The translations under genes and the position numbers were made by a program. A DNA stretch of 64,000 nucleotides, from assembly GCF_000745235.1 (NCBI RefSeq), contig NZ_JQNL01000001.1, forward strand, positions 806,001 to 870,000. The letters run 5' to 3'. Below are positions 37,283-46,240 of this stretch, piece after piece. The notes under the pieces were generated by a model. That model ran no database searches and was not told where the DNA came from. It saw only the letters and a program-made list of their open reading frames with translations. Position 1 is the stretch's first letter. Every line of letters begins with the position of its first letter. This DNA comes from Luteibacter mycovicinus (GTDB lineage: Bacteria; Pseudomonadota; Gammaproteobacteria; Xanthomonadales; Rhodanobacteraceae).

Positions 37283-38618
37283 CGGGCTGATCCCCGGCGG
37301 CGATACGCTGGCGCCAGAAACGCGCTTTTTCGCGGATCGCGGCGGTATCGATGCCGACGAGCTCACCGGCGACGAGCTTGCGCTGGCCGTCGATCCACAC
37401 GTCGCTCACCTGATGACGGCCGGTGGCGTACACGAGCTGCGAGGCCACGTGGTAGAGCGGCTGCGTCTCGAGGGCATCCAGGCGAACCGCGGTCAGGTCG
37501 GCGCGCTTGCCCGGCTCGATGGAGCCGACGCGGTCGCCGAGGCCGATGGCCTTTGCGCCGTTGAGCGTCGCGGCGCGAAGCGCGAAGGCGGCGTCGAACG
37601 CCGCGGCGTCCTGCGCGACGGCCTTGGCCAGCATCGCCGCCGTGCGCATCTCGCCGAACATGTCGAGATCGTTGTTGGACGCGCAGCCATCGGTGCCGAT
37701 GCAGACGTTGACGCCCGCGGTGCGCAGCTTCTCCGCCGGGCAGAAGCCGGATGCCAGCTTGAGGTTGGACTCCGGACAATGCACGACCGACACGCCCGCC
37801 GCGGCACACGCCGCGATCTCGCCATCGGTGAGCTGGGTCATGTGCACGGCGACCAGCCGCTCGTTGACGATGCCGAGCTTACGCAGACGTTCGAAGGGAC
37901 GCATGCCGTCCTTCGCGACGGCCTCCTCCACTTCCTGCGCGGTCTCGTGCGTATGCAGATGCACCGGGATATCGAGCTGGTCGGACAGCACGCGGATGCG
38001 CTCGAAATTTTCGTCCGACACCGTATACGGCGCGTGCGGCACGAAGGCCGTGGTCAGCAGCGGCTCGCCTTGCAGGGAATCGTGGACCTCGACCGCGCGA
38101 CTGAAGTATTCATCGGAGGTCTTCGCCCAGGGCGTCGGGAAATCGATGACCGGCAGGCCGATGACGGCGCGAAAGCCCATCTTGCGATAGGTCGCGGCGA
38201 TCACGTCGGGGAAGAAATAGTTTTCGTTGGCGCAGGTGGTGCCGCCGCGGATCATCTCGGCCACGGCCAGTTCCACGCCGTCACGGATGAAGTCGTGTCC
38301 CATCACGCGCGCTTCGGCCGGCCAGATGTGCTCCTGCAGCCAGGTCATCAGCGGCAGGTCGTCGGCCAGACCGCGCAGCAGAGTCATGGGGTTGTGCGTG
38401 TGGGCGTTGATCAGGCCGGGGATCAGCGCGTGTTCTTCGAGGATGACGCGCTCTTCGGGCGCGTACGCCGCGCGGGCCTCGTCGGCAGGCAGGATCGCGA
38501 CGATCTCGCCGCCGTGCACGGCGACGGCATGGTCGTCGAGGACCACGCCATGCGGCTCGATGGGAACGACCCAGCGGGCTTCGATAAGAAGGTCGATCGG
38601 TGTGGGGCTGGAAGTCAT
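37275..38618 (-). CDS. mtaD: 5-methylthioadenosine/S-adenosylhomocysteine deaminase (TRZ/ATZ family)
   Basis: A 447-residue metal-dependent amidohydrolase that deaminates methylthioadenosine or S-adenosylhomocysteine. Zinc ligands are in INAHTHNPMTLLRG, HLHTHETAQEVE and VHMTQLTDGE, with the catalytic Asp in IGTDGCASNNDLDMFGEM. The family also contains chlorohydrolases (TrzA/AtzA), so the substrate is inferred from the usual annotation of this subgroup and from its place before ubiG, a SAM-dependent enzyme whose product is S-adenosylhomocysteine. Confidence 0.9.
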   Translation of the reverse strand: MTSSPTPIDLLIEARWVVPIEPHGVVLDDHAVAVHGGEIVAILPADEARAAYAPEERVILEEHALIPGLINAHTHNPMTLLRGLADDLPLMTWLQEHIWPAEARVMGHDFIRDGVELAVAEMIRGGTTCANENYFFPDVIAATYRKMGFRAVIGLPVIDFPTPWAKTSDEYFSRAVEVHDSLQGEPLLTTAFVPHAPYTVSDENFERIRVLSDQLDIPVHLHTHETAQEVEEAVAKDGMRPFERLRKLGIVNERLVAVHMTQLTDGEIAACAAAGVSVVHCPESNLKLASGFCPAEKLRTAGVNVCIGTDGCASNNDLDMFGEMRTAAMLAKAVAQDAAAFDAAFALRAATLNGAKAIGLGDRVGSIEPGKRADLTAVRLDALETQPLYHVASQLVYATGRHQVSDVWIDGQRKLVAGELVGIDTAAIREKARFWRQRIAAGDQPDE

Positions 38619-38682
38619 TTCTGCCTCAGGGATGCGGGGTACCAGGACTCTCGGAACATATCGGGCGCAAACCCCATAAACA

Positions 38683-38718
38683 AATCGGCACGGCGCCTGG
38701 AAGGCAGCCGTGCCGATT
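38683..38718 (-). terminator. Intrinsic terminator of efp
   Basis: AATCGGCACGGC (38683-38694) pairs perfectly with GCCGTGCCGATT (38707-38718), followed on the minus strand by TTTGTTTA. It separates efp from mtaD. Confidence 0.75.
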
Positions 38719-38738
38719 CGACCAACAGACGCCGTGCC

Positions 38739-39317
38739 TTACTTGACGCGGCTGTCGTACTCGCCGGTGCGGGTATCGACCTTGATGATTTCGTCCTGAT
38801 TGACGAACAGCGGCACGCGGACCACGGCACCGGTCTCGAGCGTGGCCGGCTTGCCGCCGCCGCCCGAGGTATCGCCACGGACGCCCGGATCGGTCTCGGT
38901 GATCTTCAGCTCGACGAACTTCGGCGCCTGCACGGCGATGATATTGCCGTTGAAGAGGGTGATGACGCACTCTTCGTCGCCCTTGAGCCACTTCCACGCG
39001 TCGCCCATCGCCGCCAGGCTGGCGCGGTGCTGGTCGTAGGTCTCGCTCTGCATGAAGATCCATTCGCGATCGTTGCCGGTGCCCTCGACGTACGAGAAGC
39101 TGGCATCCGTATCGACGGCATCGGCCTCTTCGTACGAGTCGCTCGACTTGAGCGTCTGCTCGGTCGTGCGACCGTCCTTGAGGTTGCGGATACGGATACG
39201 GGTAAACGCCTGGCCCTTACCCGGCTTGATGAAGTCCGCTTCGGTGATGATCCAGGGATCGCCGTTGTGGATGATCTTCTTGCCCGTTTTGACGTCGTTG
39301 AGGCCCAGCATGCCCAT
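38739..39317 (-). CDS. efp: Translation elongation factor P
   Basis: A 192-residue EF-P, which relieves ribosome stalling at polyproline. The domain I loop is [16 protein letters not shown], with the Lys that is beta-lysylated. Domain II ([28 protein letters not shown]) and domain III ([20 protein letters not shown]) follow, ending in the conserved EYDSRVK. An in-frame ATG two codons in (MLGLN) is an alternative start. Divergent from epmB, whose product prepares the beta-lysine for this loop. Confidence 0.97.
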   Translation of the reverse strand: MGMLGLNDVKTGKKIIHNGDPWIITEADFIKPGKGQAFTRIRIRNLKDGRTTEQTLKSSDSYEEADAVDTDASFSYVEGTGNDREWIFMQSETYDQHRASLAAMGDAWKWLKGDEECVITLFNGNIIAVQAPKFVELKITETDPGVRGDTSGGGGKPATLETGAVVRVPLFVNQDEIIKVDTRTGEYDSRVK

Positions 39318-39404
39318 CTGTATCTGCTCCAGAGTTATATCCGCCCCGCTGGGCGGCTAAAATAGGGTCTGTCACGGGCCACAGCGCCCGATCCAAGGTC
39401 CACA

Positions 39405-40430
39405 ATGATAACCGCAAGCCCCACTTCCCGCCTATCGTCGCCTTCCCCGGGCTGGCGCGAGCTGTGGCGGGACGCCATCACGGACGCCGGCGAGCTCCTG
39501 CGGGCCGTCGGCCTCGGCGGGCGCACCGACCTTCTGCCCCCCGACGACGCCGGGTTTCCCCTGCGTGTGCCCCGCGGTTTCGCGGCCCGGATGCGTCAGG
39601 GGGACGCCAGCGACCCCCTCCTGCTCCAGGTACTCCCGCGCCGCGCCGAGCACGATATGGCCGAGGGCTTTACCGTGGACGCCGTGGGCGACATGGCCTC
39701 GCGGACGGGCCACGGGGTGCTGCACAAGTACGATGGACGGGCCCTGCTGATCGCCAGCGGCAGCTGCGCGGTCAATTGCCGGTACTGCTTTCGCCGGCAC
39801 TTCCCGTACGGAGAAGAAATCGCCGCCGCCGCCCAGTGGCGGGAGGCCCTCACGCATGTGAAGGCCGACCCGTCGATCCGGGAGCTGATCCTGTCCGGCG
39901 GCGATCCCCTGTCACTGGCCACGCACAAGCTCGCCGAACTCACCCGGGGCCTGGCGGAAATGCCTCACGTCATCCGCCTGCGCATCCACACGCGCCTGCC
40001 GGTCGTGTTGCCGGAGCGGGTGGACGACGAGTTCACGACCTGGCTGTCCAGCCTGCCGCTGCAGAAGGTCGTGGTCCTGCACGCCAACCACGCCAACGAG
40101 TTCGACGCCTCGGTCGATGCCGCCTGCGCGCGCCTTCGCGATGCTGGCGCCACCCTGCTCAACCAGTCGGTCCTGCTTCGCGGCATCAATGACGATGCGG
40201 ATATTCTCAGTGACCTGTGTGAGCGGTCCTTCGCCGCCGGGGTGCTGCCCTATTACCTGCACCAGCTGGACAAGGTGGCGGGGGCCGCCCATTTCGAGGT
40301 CGACGATGAGACGGCTCTGCGCCTCGTCGACGCCCTGCGTGCAAGGCTTCCCGGGTACCTCGTCCCAAAACTCGTGCGTGAATTGCAGGGCGACCCTTCG
40401 AAGCGCCCCATTGCCGATTTCGCGCGCTAG
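39405..40430 (+). CDS. epmB: EF-P beta-lysylation protein EpmB (lysine 2,3-aminomutase-like)
   Basis: A 341-residue radical SAM enzyme that converts alpha-lysine to beta-lysine for attachment to EF-P. The 4Fe-4S motif is CAVNCRYCFRRHFPY (CxxxCxxC). ILSGGDPLSLATHKL and the C-terminal PYYLHQLDKVAGAAHFEV with PGYLVPKLVRE are typical of the aminomutase group. It is shorter than the clostridial catabolic enzymes (about 415), as EpmB is. Divergent from efp with 87 bp between starts. The ligase EpmA is not in this window. Confidence 0.95.
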   Translation: MITASPTSRLSSPSPGWRELWRDAITDAGELLRAVGLGGRTDLLPPDDAGFPLRVPRGFAARMRQGDASDPLLLQVLPRRAEHDMAEGFTVDAVGDMASRTGHGVLHKYDGRALLIASGSCAVNCRYCFRRHFPYGEEIAAAAQWREALTHVKADPSIRELILSGGDPLSLATHKLAELTRGLAEMPHVIRLRIHTRLPVVLPERVDDEFTTWLSSLPLQKVVVLHANHANEFDASVDAACARLRDAGATLLNQSVLLRGINDDADILSDLCERSFAAGVLPYYLHQLDKVAGAAHFEVDDETALRLVDALRARLPGYLVPKLVRELQGDPSKRPIADFAR

Positions 40431-40528
40431 TATGTCCCCTACCCGGTACGAGAGTGACCGGGCCGCGACAAGGGGGGAGCGGGCCGGTTCACGGGTTCGT
40501 CGGGTGGAACAGCGGTAAGCGGAACGGC

Positions 40529-42592
40529 ATGAAACACGACAACGTCATCAGGATCCTCTTCATCGAAGACTCGGTGGAAGACGCCGAGCTTTTGATCAAC
40601 GTACTGCGCAATGGCGGCATCGCCGTGCGCCCCGCCCGGGCGGTCGACGCGGCGGGCATCCAGGCCTCGCTCGACGAGCTCGTGCCCGACCTGGTGCTTC
40701 TGAATCCGAACGTGCCCGGCATCGATGCCGGTGCCGTCATGCGCCAGCTCGATGCCAGCGGCCGCGACCTCGCGCTCATCGCCATCGTCGATGGCCTGCA
40801 GGACGATGCGGTCGCCGATCTCTTCGCCAACGGCTGCCGCGGCGTGGCATTGCGCAAGCGCCCGGACCAGATCCTTGCGATCGTCCTGCGCGAGTTCGAG
40901 TCGCTCTCGACGCGGCGCCAGGTGCGTCGCCTCGAGACGTCGCTGCGTGAGACCGAGCGACGCTGCGACTCCCTGCTCGATTCGTCGCGCGATGCCATCG
41001 CCTACGTGCACGAAGGCATGCACGTGCGTGTGAATCAGGCCTACCTCGATGCCTTCGGCTTTGCCGACTTCGACGACATCCTGGGCCTGCCCATCCTCGA
41101 CCTGATCGCCGGTACGCACGCGGACGACTTCAAGACGACGCTGCGCGGCCTTTCCAGGGGCGACAAGTCGCCCCCGCCGATCGAACTGCTGGCGCGCCGC
41201 GATGACGGCAGCACCTTCACCGCGATGGTGGAATTCGCCCACGCCACCTTCGAAAGCGAAGCCTGCCTGCAGATCGTCTTCCGTCAGCAGATCGTCGACG
41301 CCGCACTGGTCGCCCAGCTGCAACGCGACCCGGTCACCGGCCTGTTCAATCGCGCGCGCACCCTGGAGCACGTGGATGAAGCCGTGGCTGCCGCGGCCGC
41401 CGGCCGCGAGGGCCAGGCCGTCCTGCTCATCGAGCCGGACAACTGGAAGGACATCGTCACCAGCGCCGGCATCGGCAACGCGGATTCCCTGCTGGCGGCC
41501 ATCGCCACGCGCATCGCGGAATCCATCGACGACGATGACGTCGCCGGCGTCCTTGGCGACCACACGCTCGGCCTGATCCTCGGGCCGCGCGGCGATCTGG
41601 AACACGCGGCTCTCACCGAGCGCCTGCGCACCGCGATCTCCGAGCACATCTTCGATGCGGGCTCCCGCTCGCTGACCGTCACGATCACCATCGGCGGCAC
41701 CCTGCTGGCCGAGAAGAACGCCAACAGCGACACCGTGCTCGACCAGGCCAGCGCAGCGCTTCGCAACGCCCAGAACCAGGGCGGCAACCGGGTCGAACTG
41801 CACGACCCGAGCGCACGCGAGAAGGCCGACGCCGAGCGCGAGCAGTACTGGCTCGACCTGGTCCGCGACGCGCTGGCGAAAGACGGCCTGCGCCTCTATC
41901 ACCAGCAGATCATCAGCCTGCAGGATGCCGCCGGCGAGTTCTACGAGATCCTGGTCCGCATGCGCGGGCCCAAGGGCGATGTCCTGCCGTCGTATTTCTT
42001 CCCGGTGGCGGAGCGTAACGGCCTGCTGCCCGCGATCGACCGCTGGGTTTTGGGGCATGCCATCGACGCGCTGGTGCATCGCGAGAACGACGGTCTGACG
42101 ACCACGTATTTCGTAAAGATGACCCAGCAGTCGCTGGAAGACCGCGATCTGCTCCCCTGGCTCTGTCGGCGTCTGGATACGGCCAGGCTGCGTCGCAGCA
42201 CGCTGGTCATCGAGATGCCGGAATCCAAGGTGCTCACCAGCCTGCGCCCGACCCAGGAATTCGTCTCGGCGTGGCGCAAGGCGGGCGGCAAGTTCGGCAT
42301 CGAACAGTTCGGCTCCGGCCTCAACTCGTTCCAGATGCTCAATCACATCGAAGCCGACTTCCTCAAGATCGACCGCAGCTTCATGACGGATCTCCCGCAG
42401 CACCCGGAAAATCAGAAGAAGATCGCGGAGATCTGCAAGGAAGGCCACACTTCGGGCAAGCAGACCATCGCCGAATGGGTCGAGGACGCGGTGAGCACCT
42501 CACTGCTGTTCGCCTGCGGCGTGGACTTCGTGCAGGGCAACTTCCTGCAGGAGCCCGCCAAGGTGCTGGCCGAGGAATACATGCCGGTCTGA
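40529..42592 (+). CDS. fimX: FimX-like c-di-GMP receptor (REC-PAS-degenerate GGDEF-degenerate EAL)
   Basis: A 687-residue cytoplasmic protein. N-terminal receiver-like domain (IRILFIEDSVEDAELLINVL) in which the usual phospho-Asp site reads LVLLNPN; a PAS domain (about residues 140-260, RRDDGSTFTAMVEF); a GGDEF fold whose active loop reads LGDHTLGL; and an EAL fold with EILVRM and EQFGSGLNS in place of catalytic EAL and DDFG. Both catalytic sites are lost, so it should bind rather than make or cut c-di-GMP. Domain order, length and degeneracy match FimX/Filp, which couples c-di-GMP to type IV pilus assembly via PilZ and PilB. The gene stands alone, ending at a shared terminator. Confidence 0.9.
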   Translation: MKHDNVIRILFIEDSVEDAELLINVLRNGGIAVRPARAVDAAGIQASLDELVPDLVLLNPNVPGIDAGAVMRQLDASGRDLALIAIVDGLQDDAVADLFANGCRGVALRKRPDQILAIVLREFESLSTRRQVRRLETSLRETERRCDSLLDSSRDAIAYVHEGMHVRVNQAYLDAFGFADFDDILGLPILDLIAGTHADDFKTTLRGLSRGDKSPPPIELLARRDDGSTFTAMVEFAHATFESEACLQIVFRQQIVDAALVAQLQRDPVTGLFNRARTLEHVDEAVAAAAAGREGQAVLLIEPDNWKDIVTSAGIGNADSLLAAIATRIAESIDDDDVAGVLGDHTLGLILGPRGDLEHAALTERLRTAISEHIFDAGSRSLTVTITIGGTLLAEKNANSDTVLDQASAALRNAQNQGGNRVELHDPSAREKADAEREQYWLDLVRDALAKDGLRLYHQQIISLQDAAGEFYEILVRMRGPKGDVLPSYFFPVAERNGLLPAIDRWVLGHAIDALVHRENDGLTTTYFVKMTQQSLEDRDLLPWLCRRLDTARLRRSTLVIEMPESKVLTSLRPTQEFVSAWRKAGGKFGIEQFGSGLNSFQMLNHIEADFLKIDRSFMTDLPQHPENQKKIAEICKEGHTSGKQTIAEWVEDAVSTSLLFACGVDFVQGNFLQEPAKVLAEEYMPV

Positions 42593-42597
42593 CAACG

Positions 42598-42627
42598 AAA
42601 AAGCCCGCGATCGCTCGCGGGCTTTTT
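42598..42627. terminator. Bidirectional intrinsic terminator, GCGATCGC core
   Basis: AAAAAGCCCGCGA-TCGC-TCGCGGGCTTTTT: a symmetrical 13-bp stem between the convergent fimX and rplS genes, with T runs for both directions. Same inner core as the terminators at 24782 and 28796. Confidence 0.9.
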
Positions 42628-42648
42628 CGTGTGCCTTGCGGCAGCCGA

Positions 42649-43053
42649 TTACTCGGCGGCGGCAGCGGCGGCAGCGGCCTTCTTGGCGACCTTCGCAGCG
42701 GCGGCGGCGGCGATGTCTTCCTTGATGCGGGCAGCCTTACCTTCGAGACCACGCAGGTAGTACAGCTTGGCGCCGCGGACCTTACCCTTGCGCTTCACTT
42801 CGACCGAGTCGATGGCGCGGCTGTGCGACTGGAACACGCGCTCCACGCCGGTGCCGTGCGAGATCTTGCGCACGGTGAAGGCGGAGTGCAGGCCGCGGCT
42901 GCGCTTGGCGATGACGATACCTTCGAACGCCTGTACGCGCTCGCGGTTACCTTCCTTCACCTTGACGTTGACGATCACGGTGTCGCCAGGACCGAAATCC
43001 GGCAGCTGGCGGGTGATCTGCTCGGCTTCGAACTGTTGGAGGAGTTTGTTCAT
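42649..43053 (-). CDS. rplS: 50S ribosomal protein L19 with Ala-rich tail
   Basis: A 134-residue L19, located at the 30S-50S interface. The body is standard ([55 protein letters not shown]). After about residue 112 comes a non-family tail rich in Ala and Lys ([18 protein letters not shown]) that makes it about 20 residues longer than E. coli L19 (115). Last gene of the ffh-rpsP-rimM-trmD-rplS operon, 10 bp after trmD. The ATG at 43053 has GGAGG upstream in the transcript context of trmD's end. Confidence 0.96.
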   Translation of the reverse strand: MNKLLQQFEAEQITRQLPDFGPGDTVIVNVKVKEGNRERVQAFEGIVIAKRSRGLHSAFTVRKISHGTGVERVFQSHSRAIDSVEVKRKGKVRGAKLYYLRGLEGKAARIKEDIAAAAAAKVAKKAAAAAAAAE

Positions 43054-43063
43054 GGCACACCTG

Positions 43064-43846
43064 TCAATTTTTGTTACGGCGGTCGTTTCCGGCCGCACCG
43101 TTTGGCCGTTCGTATTCACGGCGGAATTCATCAAGCAATGCCCTCGATTCATCATCGAGCGCACGCTGCGTTAGCAGATCCGGCCGGCGCAGCCAGGTAC
43201 GACCCAGCGACTGTTTTCGACGCCAGCGGCGAATAGCCGCGTGATCGCCGGAAAGCAGCACCTCCGGCACGCCGCCCCAGGCATCGTGATGCTCGGGACG
43301 GGTGTAATGCGGGCAATCCAGCAGACCATCCGAGAAGGAGTCCTGCTGGGCGGATTGCGCGTCGTTCAACGCACCTTCCTGAAGACGACCCACCGCGTCG
43401 ATAACCACCGCTGCGGCAAGCTCCCCGCCAGACAGCACATAATCGCCGATTGAAAGCTCTTCGTCGACCTCGTGCTCCAGCAGGCGTTCGTCCACGCCCT
43501 CGTAACGTCCGCAGATCAGGGCGATTCGCGGCATGTTTGCCAGCGCCTCGGTCCTCTTCTGCGTCAGCCGCGCACCTTGCGGGCTGAGATAAATCACGTG
43601 CACCGGTTCCGGTGCCGCCTCACGAACCGCTGCGAGCGCCGCTCGCAAAGGGTCGATCAGCATCACCATGCCCGGCCCACCGCCAAAAGGGCGGCCGTCC
43701 ACGGTGCGATGCCTGTCGGGAGCGAAATCGCGGGGGTTCCAGGTTTCCACCTGTAACAACTCGCGTTGCTGCGCCCTTCCGACCACCCCGACCGCGGCCG
43801 ACTGGCGGACGAAATCGGGAAACAACGAAACCACATCGATACGCAT
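43064..43846 (-). CDS. trmD: tRNA (guanine-N1-)-methyltransferase
   Basis: A 260-residue SPOUT-class enzyme that methylates G37 next to the anticodon, preventing +1 frameshifting. It begins [12 protein letters not shown]. The trefoil-knot SAM site includes [14 protein letters not shown] and [19 protein letters not shown]. The C-terminal tRNA-binding helices include [16 protein letters not shown]. Position between rimM (17 bp) and rplS (10 bp) is the conserved bacterial order. Confidence 0.97.
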   Translation of the reverse strand: MRIDVVSLFPDFVRQSAAVGVVGRAQQRELLQVETWNPRDFAPDRHRTVDGRPFGGGPGMVMLIDPLRAALAAVREAAPEPVHVIYLSPQGARLTQKRTEALANMPRIALICGRYEGVDERLLEHEVDEELSIGDYVLSGGELAAAVVIDAVGRLQEGALNDAQSAQQDSFSDGLLDCPHYTRPEHHDAWGGVPEVLLSGDHAAIRRWRRKQSLGRTWLRRPDLLTQRALDDESRALLDEFRREYERPNGAAGNDRRNKN

Positions 43847-43863
43847 GACCTGGATTCGTCGCC

Positions 43864-44379
43864 TTAGAACTCGGGGTCCCAGTCCACCACGATGCGGGCG
43901 CTGTCGAAATCGATAGCGTGCACGTAAGGGCCCTGGACGAACGGAATCAGGCGTTCCTTGTCACCATCCTTCACCACCATGACGTCGTTGGCGCCGGTGG
44001 CGAACAGGTGATTCACCCGACCGAGAACGACGTTTTCCGTGGTAACGACCTCGAGGCCTTCGAGGTCGGTCCAGTAGAACTCGCCCGGAGCGGGAGGCGG
44101 CAGCACATCGCGCGAGACCGTGATCTCACAACCGATGAGGGCTGTCGCCTGATCGCGATCCTCGACGCCCGGAAGGCTGGCCACGAGACCTTTGCCCTGC
44201 GCGCGTCCACGGACTCCGCCGATTTCCTTTTCCACACCCGGCGCGGTGAGCAGCCATGGCTGGTAGCGGAAGATCTGGATGCGGGGCTCGGTCCAGCTTT
44301 CGAGCTTGACCTGGCCCTGCACACCGTAGAGCCCGACAATGCGCCCCAGACGGACGCGCTTACCGGACTCCGTCGACAT
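43864..44379 (-). CDS. rimM: Ribosome maturation factor RimM
   Basis: A 171-residue 16S rRNA-processing factor that binds S19 during 30S head assembly. The N-terminal beta-barrel starts [20 protein letters not shown]. The C-terminal PRC-barrel includes [11 protein letters not shown] and [19 protein letters not shown], ending VVDWDPEF. The ATG at 44379 shares one base with the rpsP stop, so the start is well fixed and translation is coupled. Confidence 0.95.
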   Translation of the reverse strand: MSTESGKRVRLGRIVGLYGVQGQVKLESWTEPRIQIFRYQPWLLTAPGVEKEIGGVRGRAQGKGLVASLPGVEDRDQATALIGCEITVSRDVLPPPAPGEFYWTDLEGLEVVTTENVVLGRVNHLFATGANDVMVVKDGDKERLIPFVQGPYVHAIDFDSARIVVDWDPEF

Positions 44380-44630
44380 CAAGCAGCCAGCTTGCCGGCT
44401 TCCTTCACGAGGGCACGGACCTTGTCGGTCAGCTGCGCACCCTTGCCGACCCAAGCCTGGACCTTGGCGACGTCGAGCTCGAGACGCTTATCAGCGCCCG
44501 AAGCGACCGGGTTGTAGTAGCCGACACGCTCGATGTTACGACCGTCGCGCGGGCTGCGCTGGTCGGTCACAACGATGTGATAAAACGGACGGCCCTTGGC
44601 GCCACCGCGCGAAAGACGAATCTTAACCAT
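44379..44630 (-). CDS. rpsP: 30S ribosomal protein S16
   Basis: An 83-residue small-subunit assembly protein. It starts [20 protein letters not shown], has [19 protein letters not shown] and ends in a Lys-rich helix ([13 protein letters not shown]), all typical. It lies 99 bp downstream of ffh and overlaps rimM by one base. Confidence 0.97.
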   Translation of the reverse strand: MVKIRLSRGGAKGRPFYHIVVTDQRSPRDGRNIERVGYYNPVASGADKRLELDVAKVQAWVGKGAQLTDKVRALVKEAGKLAA

Positions 44631-44729
44631 ATTACGAGCTCCAGAATGCCGTGTGCCGGCAAGGCGCGCGCGAGAAGCGGGCGCGGTAAACCCGGCATTT
44701 TAGCGAAAGTTGTAGAAAATGGAAGGGGT

Positions 44730-46112
44730 TCAGCGCATCGGCGGCAAACCGCCGCCCATACCGCCCATACCCTTCATCGCCCCACGCATCTGACGGAGGA
44801 GACCCTTGCTGCCGCCCTTGGACAGCTTGGACATCATCTTTTCCATCTGCATGTACTGCTTCAGCAGGCGGTTGACGTCCGCCGGCTGCGTGCCCGAACC
44901 ACGCGCCACACGGGCTTTGCGCGATCCGTTCAGGAGATCGGGGTGCCGACGCTCCTTCTTCGTCATCGAGCCGATGATAGCGACCATGCGCTTCAGCTCG
45001 TTGTCGTTGACCTTGGACTTGACGCTGTCCGGGATGTTGCCCATGCCGGGCAGTTTGTCCATGAGACCGGCCAGGCCGCCCATGTTCGACATCTGCTCGA
45101 GCTGGTCGCGCATGTCGTTCAGATCGAAACGCTTGCCCTTGATGACCTTCTCGGCCAGCTTCTGGGCTTTTTCCTGGTCGACCTTGCGCTCGACTTCCTC
45201 GACCAGCGACAGGACGTCGCCCATGCCGAGGATGCGCTGCGCGAGGCGATCGGGATGGAACGGCTCGAGGGCGTCGGACTTCTCGCCCGCACCGAGGAAC
45301 TTGATCGGGCGACCCGTGATGTAGCGCACCGACAGGGCGGCGCCGCCACGGGCGTCACCGTCCGTTTTGGTCAGGATCACACCGGTCAGCGGCAAGGCGT
45401 CGGAGAACGCCTTGGCCACATTGGCCGCATCCTGACCGGTCATCGAGTCGACCACGAACAGGGTCTCGATGGGGTTCAGGGCACCATGCAGCGCCTTGAT
45501 CTCGTCCATCATCGCGTCGTCGATATGCAGACGGCCCGCGGTATCGACCAGCAGCACGTCCATCACTTCGCGACGGGCGGCGGCAACCGCGGCCTTCGCG
45601 ATATCGACCGGATTCTGGCCGGCTTCCGACGGGAAGAAGGTGACGTCGACCTGCTCGGCCAGCGTGCGCAGCTGCTCGATGGCGGCGGGACGATACACGT
45701 CGCAGCTGACCACCATGACGCGCTTCTTCTTCCGCTCCCTGAGGAAACGGGCCAGCTTGCCGACCGTGGTGGTCTTACCCGCACCCTGCAGACCGGCCAT
45801 CAGAACGATGGCGGGAGGCGTGGCGGCGAGATTCAGCTCAGTGTTGGCCTGACCCATGACCGCGGTCAGTTCGTCGCTGACGACCTTGATGAGCGCCTGG
45901 CCCGGCGACAGGCTCTTCAGAACGTCCTGGCCGACGGCGCGGACCTTGACCCGCTCGATCAGCGCCTTCACCACAGGCAGGGCCACGTCGGCCTCGAGGA
46001 GGGCGATGCGGACTTCGCGCAGGGTTTCGCGAATGTTTTCCTCGGTCAGCCGGCCGCGACCACGCAGGCGGTTGACGGTATCGGAGAGGCGATTACTGAG
46101 CGATTCGAACAT
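44730..46112 (-). CDS. ffh: Signal recognition particle protein Ffh
   Basis: A 460-residue SRP GTPase that binds 4.5S RNA and signal sequences of nascent membrane proteins. The N domain starts MFESLSNRLSDTVNRLRGRG. The G domain has LQGAGKTTTVGKLA, SCDVYRPAAIEQL, DTAGRLH and LTKTDGDARGG. The Met-rich M domain ends MKGMGGMGGGLPPMR. Start ATG at 46112; longer in-frame readings lack family similarity. It heads the ribosomal-protein operon and is divergent from the CcsA/YpjD-like gene. Confidence 0.97.
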   Translation of the reverse strand: MFESLSNRLSDTVNRLRGRGRLTEENIRETLREVRIALLEADVALPVVKALIERVKVRAVGQDVLKSLSPGQALIKVVSDELTAVMGQANTELNLAATPPAIVLMAGLQGAGKTTTVGKLARFLRERKKKRVMVVSCDVYRPAAIEQLRTLAEQVDVTFFPSEAGQNPVDIAKAAVAAARREVMDVLLVDTAGRLHIDDAMMDEIKALHGALNPIETLFVVDSMTGQDAANVAKAFSDALPLTGVILTKTDGDARGGAALSVRYITGRPIKFLGAGEKSDALEPFHPDRLAQRILGMGDVLSLVEEVERKVDQEKAQKLAEKVIKGKRFDLNDMRDQLEQMSNMGGLAGLMDKLPGMGNIPDSVKSKVNDNELKRMVAIIGSMTKKERRHPDLLNGSRKARVARGSGTQPADVNRLLKQYMQMEKMMSKLSKGGSKGLLRQMRGAMKGMGGMGGGLPPMR

Positions 46113-46240
46113 GGCGAGTCGGGTCGGCGATGCTGTAAACAACGAATTATAGCTGACGCGGGACGCGCAAAGGGCTTGGGCGAGCAAATGCCACTGTGTC
46201 GCATTCACGACCCCGGGCGGCTATGCCACACTCCGCAGTC

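Noticed and set aside
37413..39365. A 650-codon plus-strand open frame opposite mtaD and efp
   Set aside because: Antisense to two conserved genes and crosses their terminator; no protein features.
40439..42448. A 669-codon minus-strand open frame opposite fimX
   Set aside because: Mirror of fimX codon usage with no recognisable domain; fimX has four domains in the right order.
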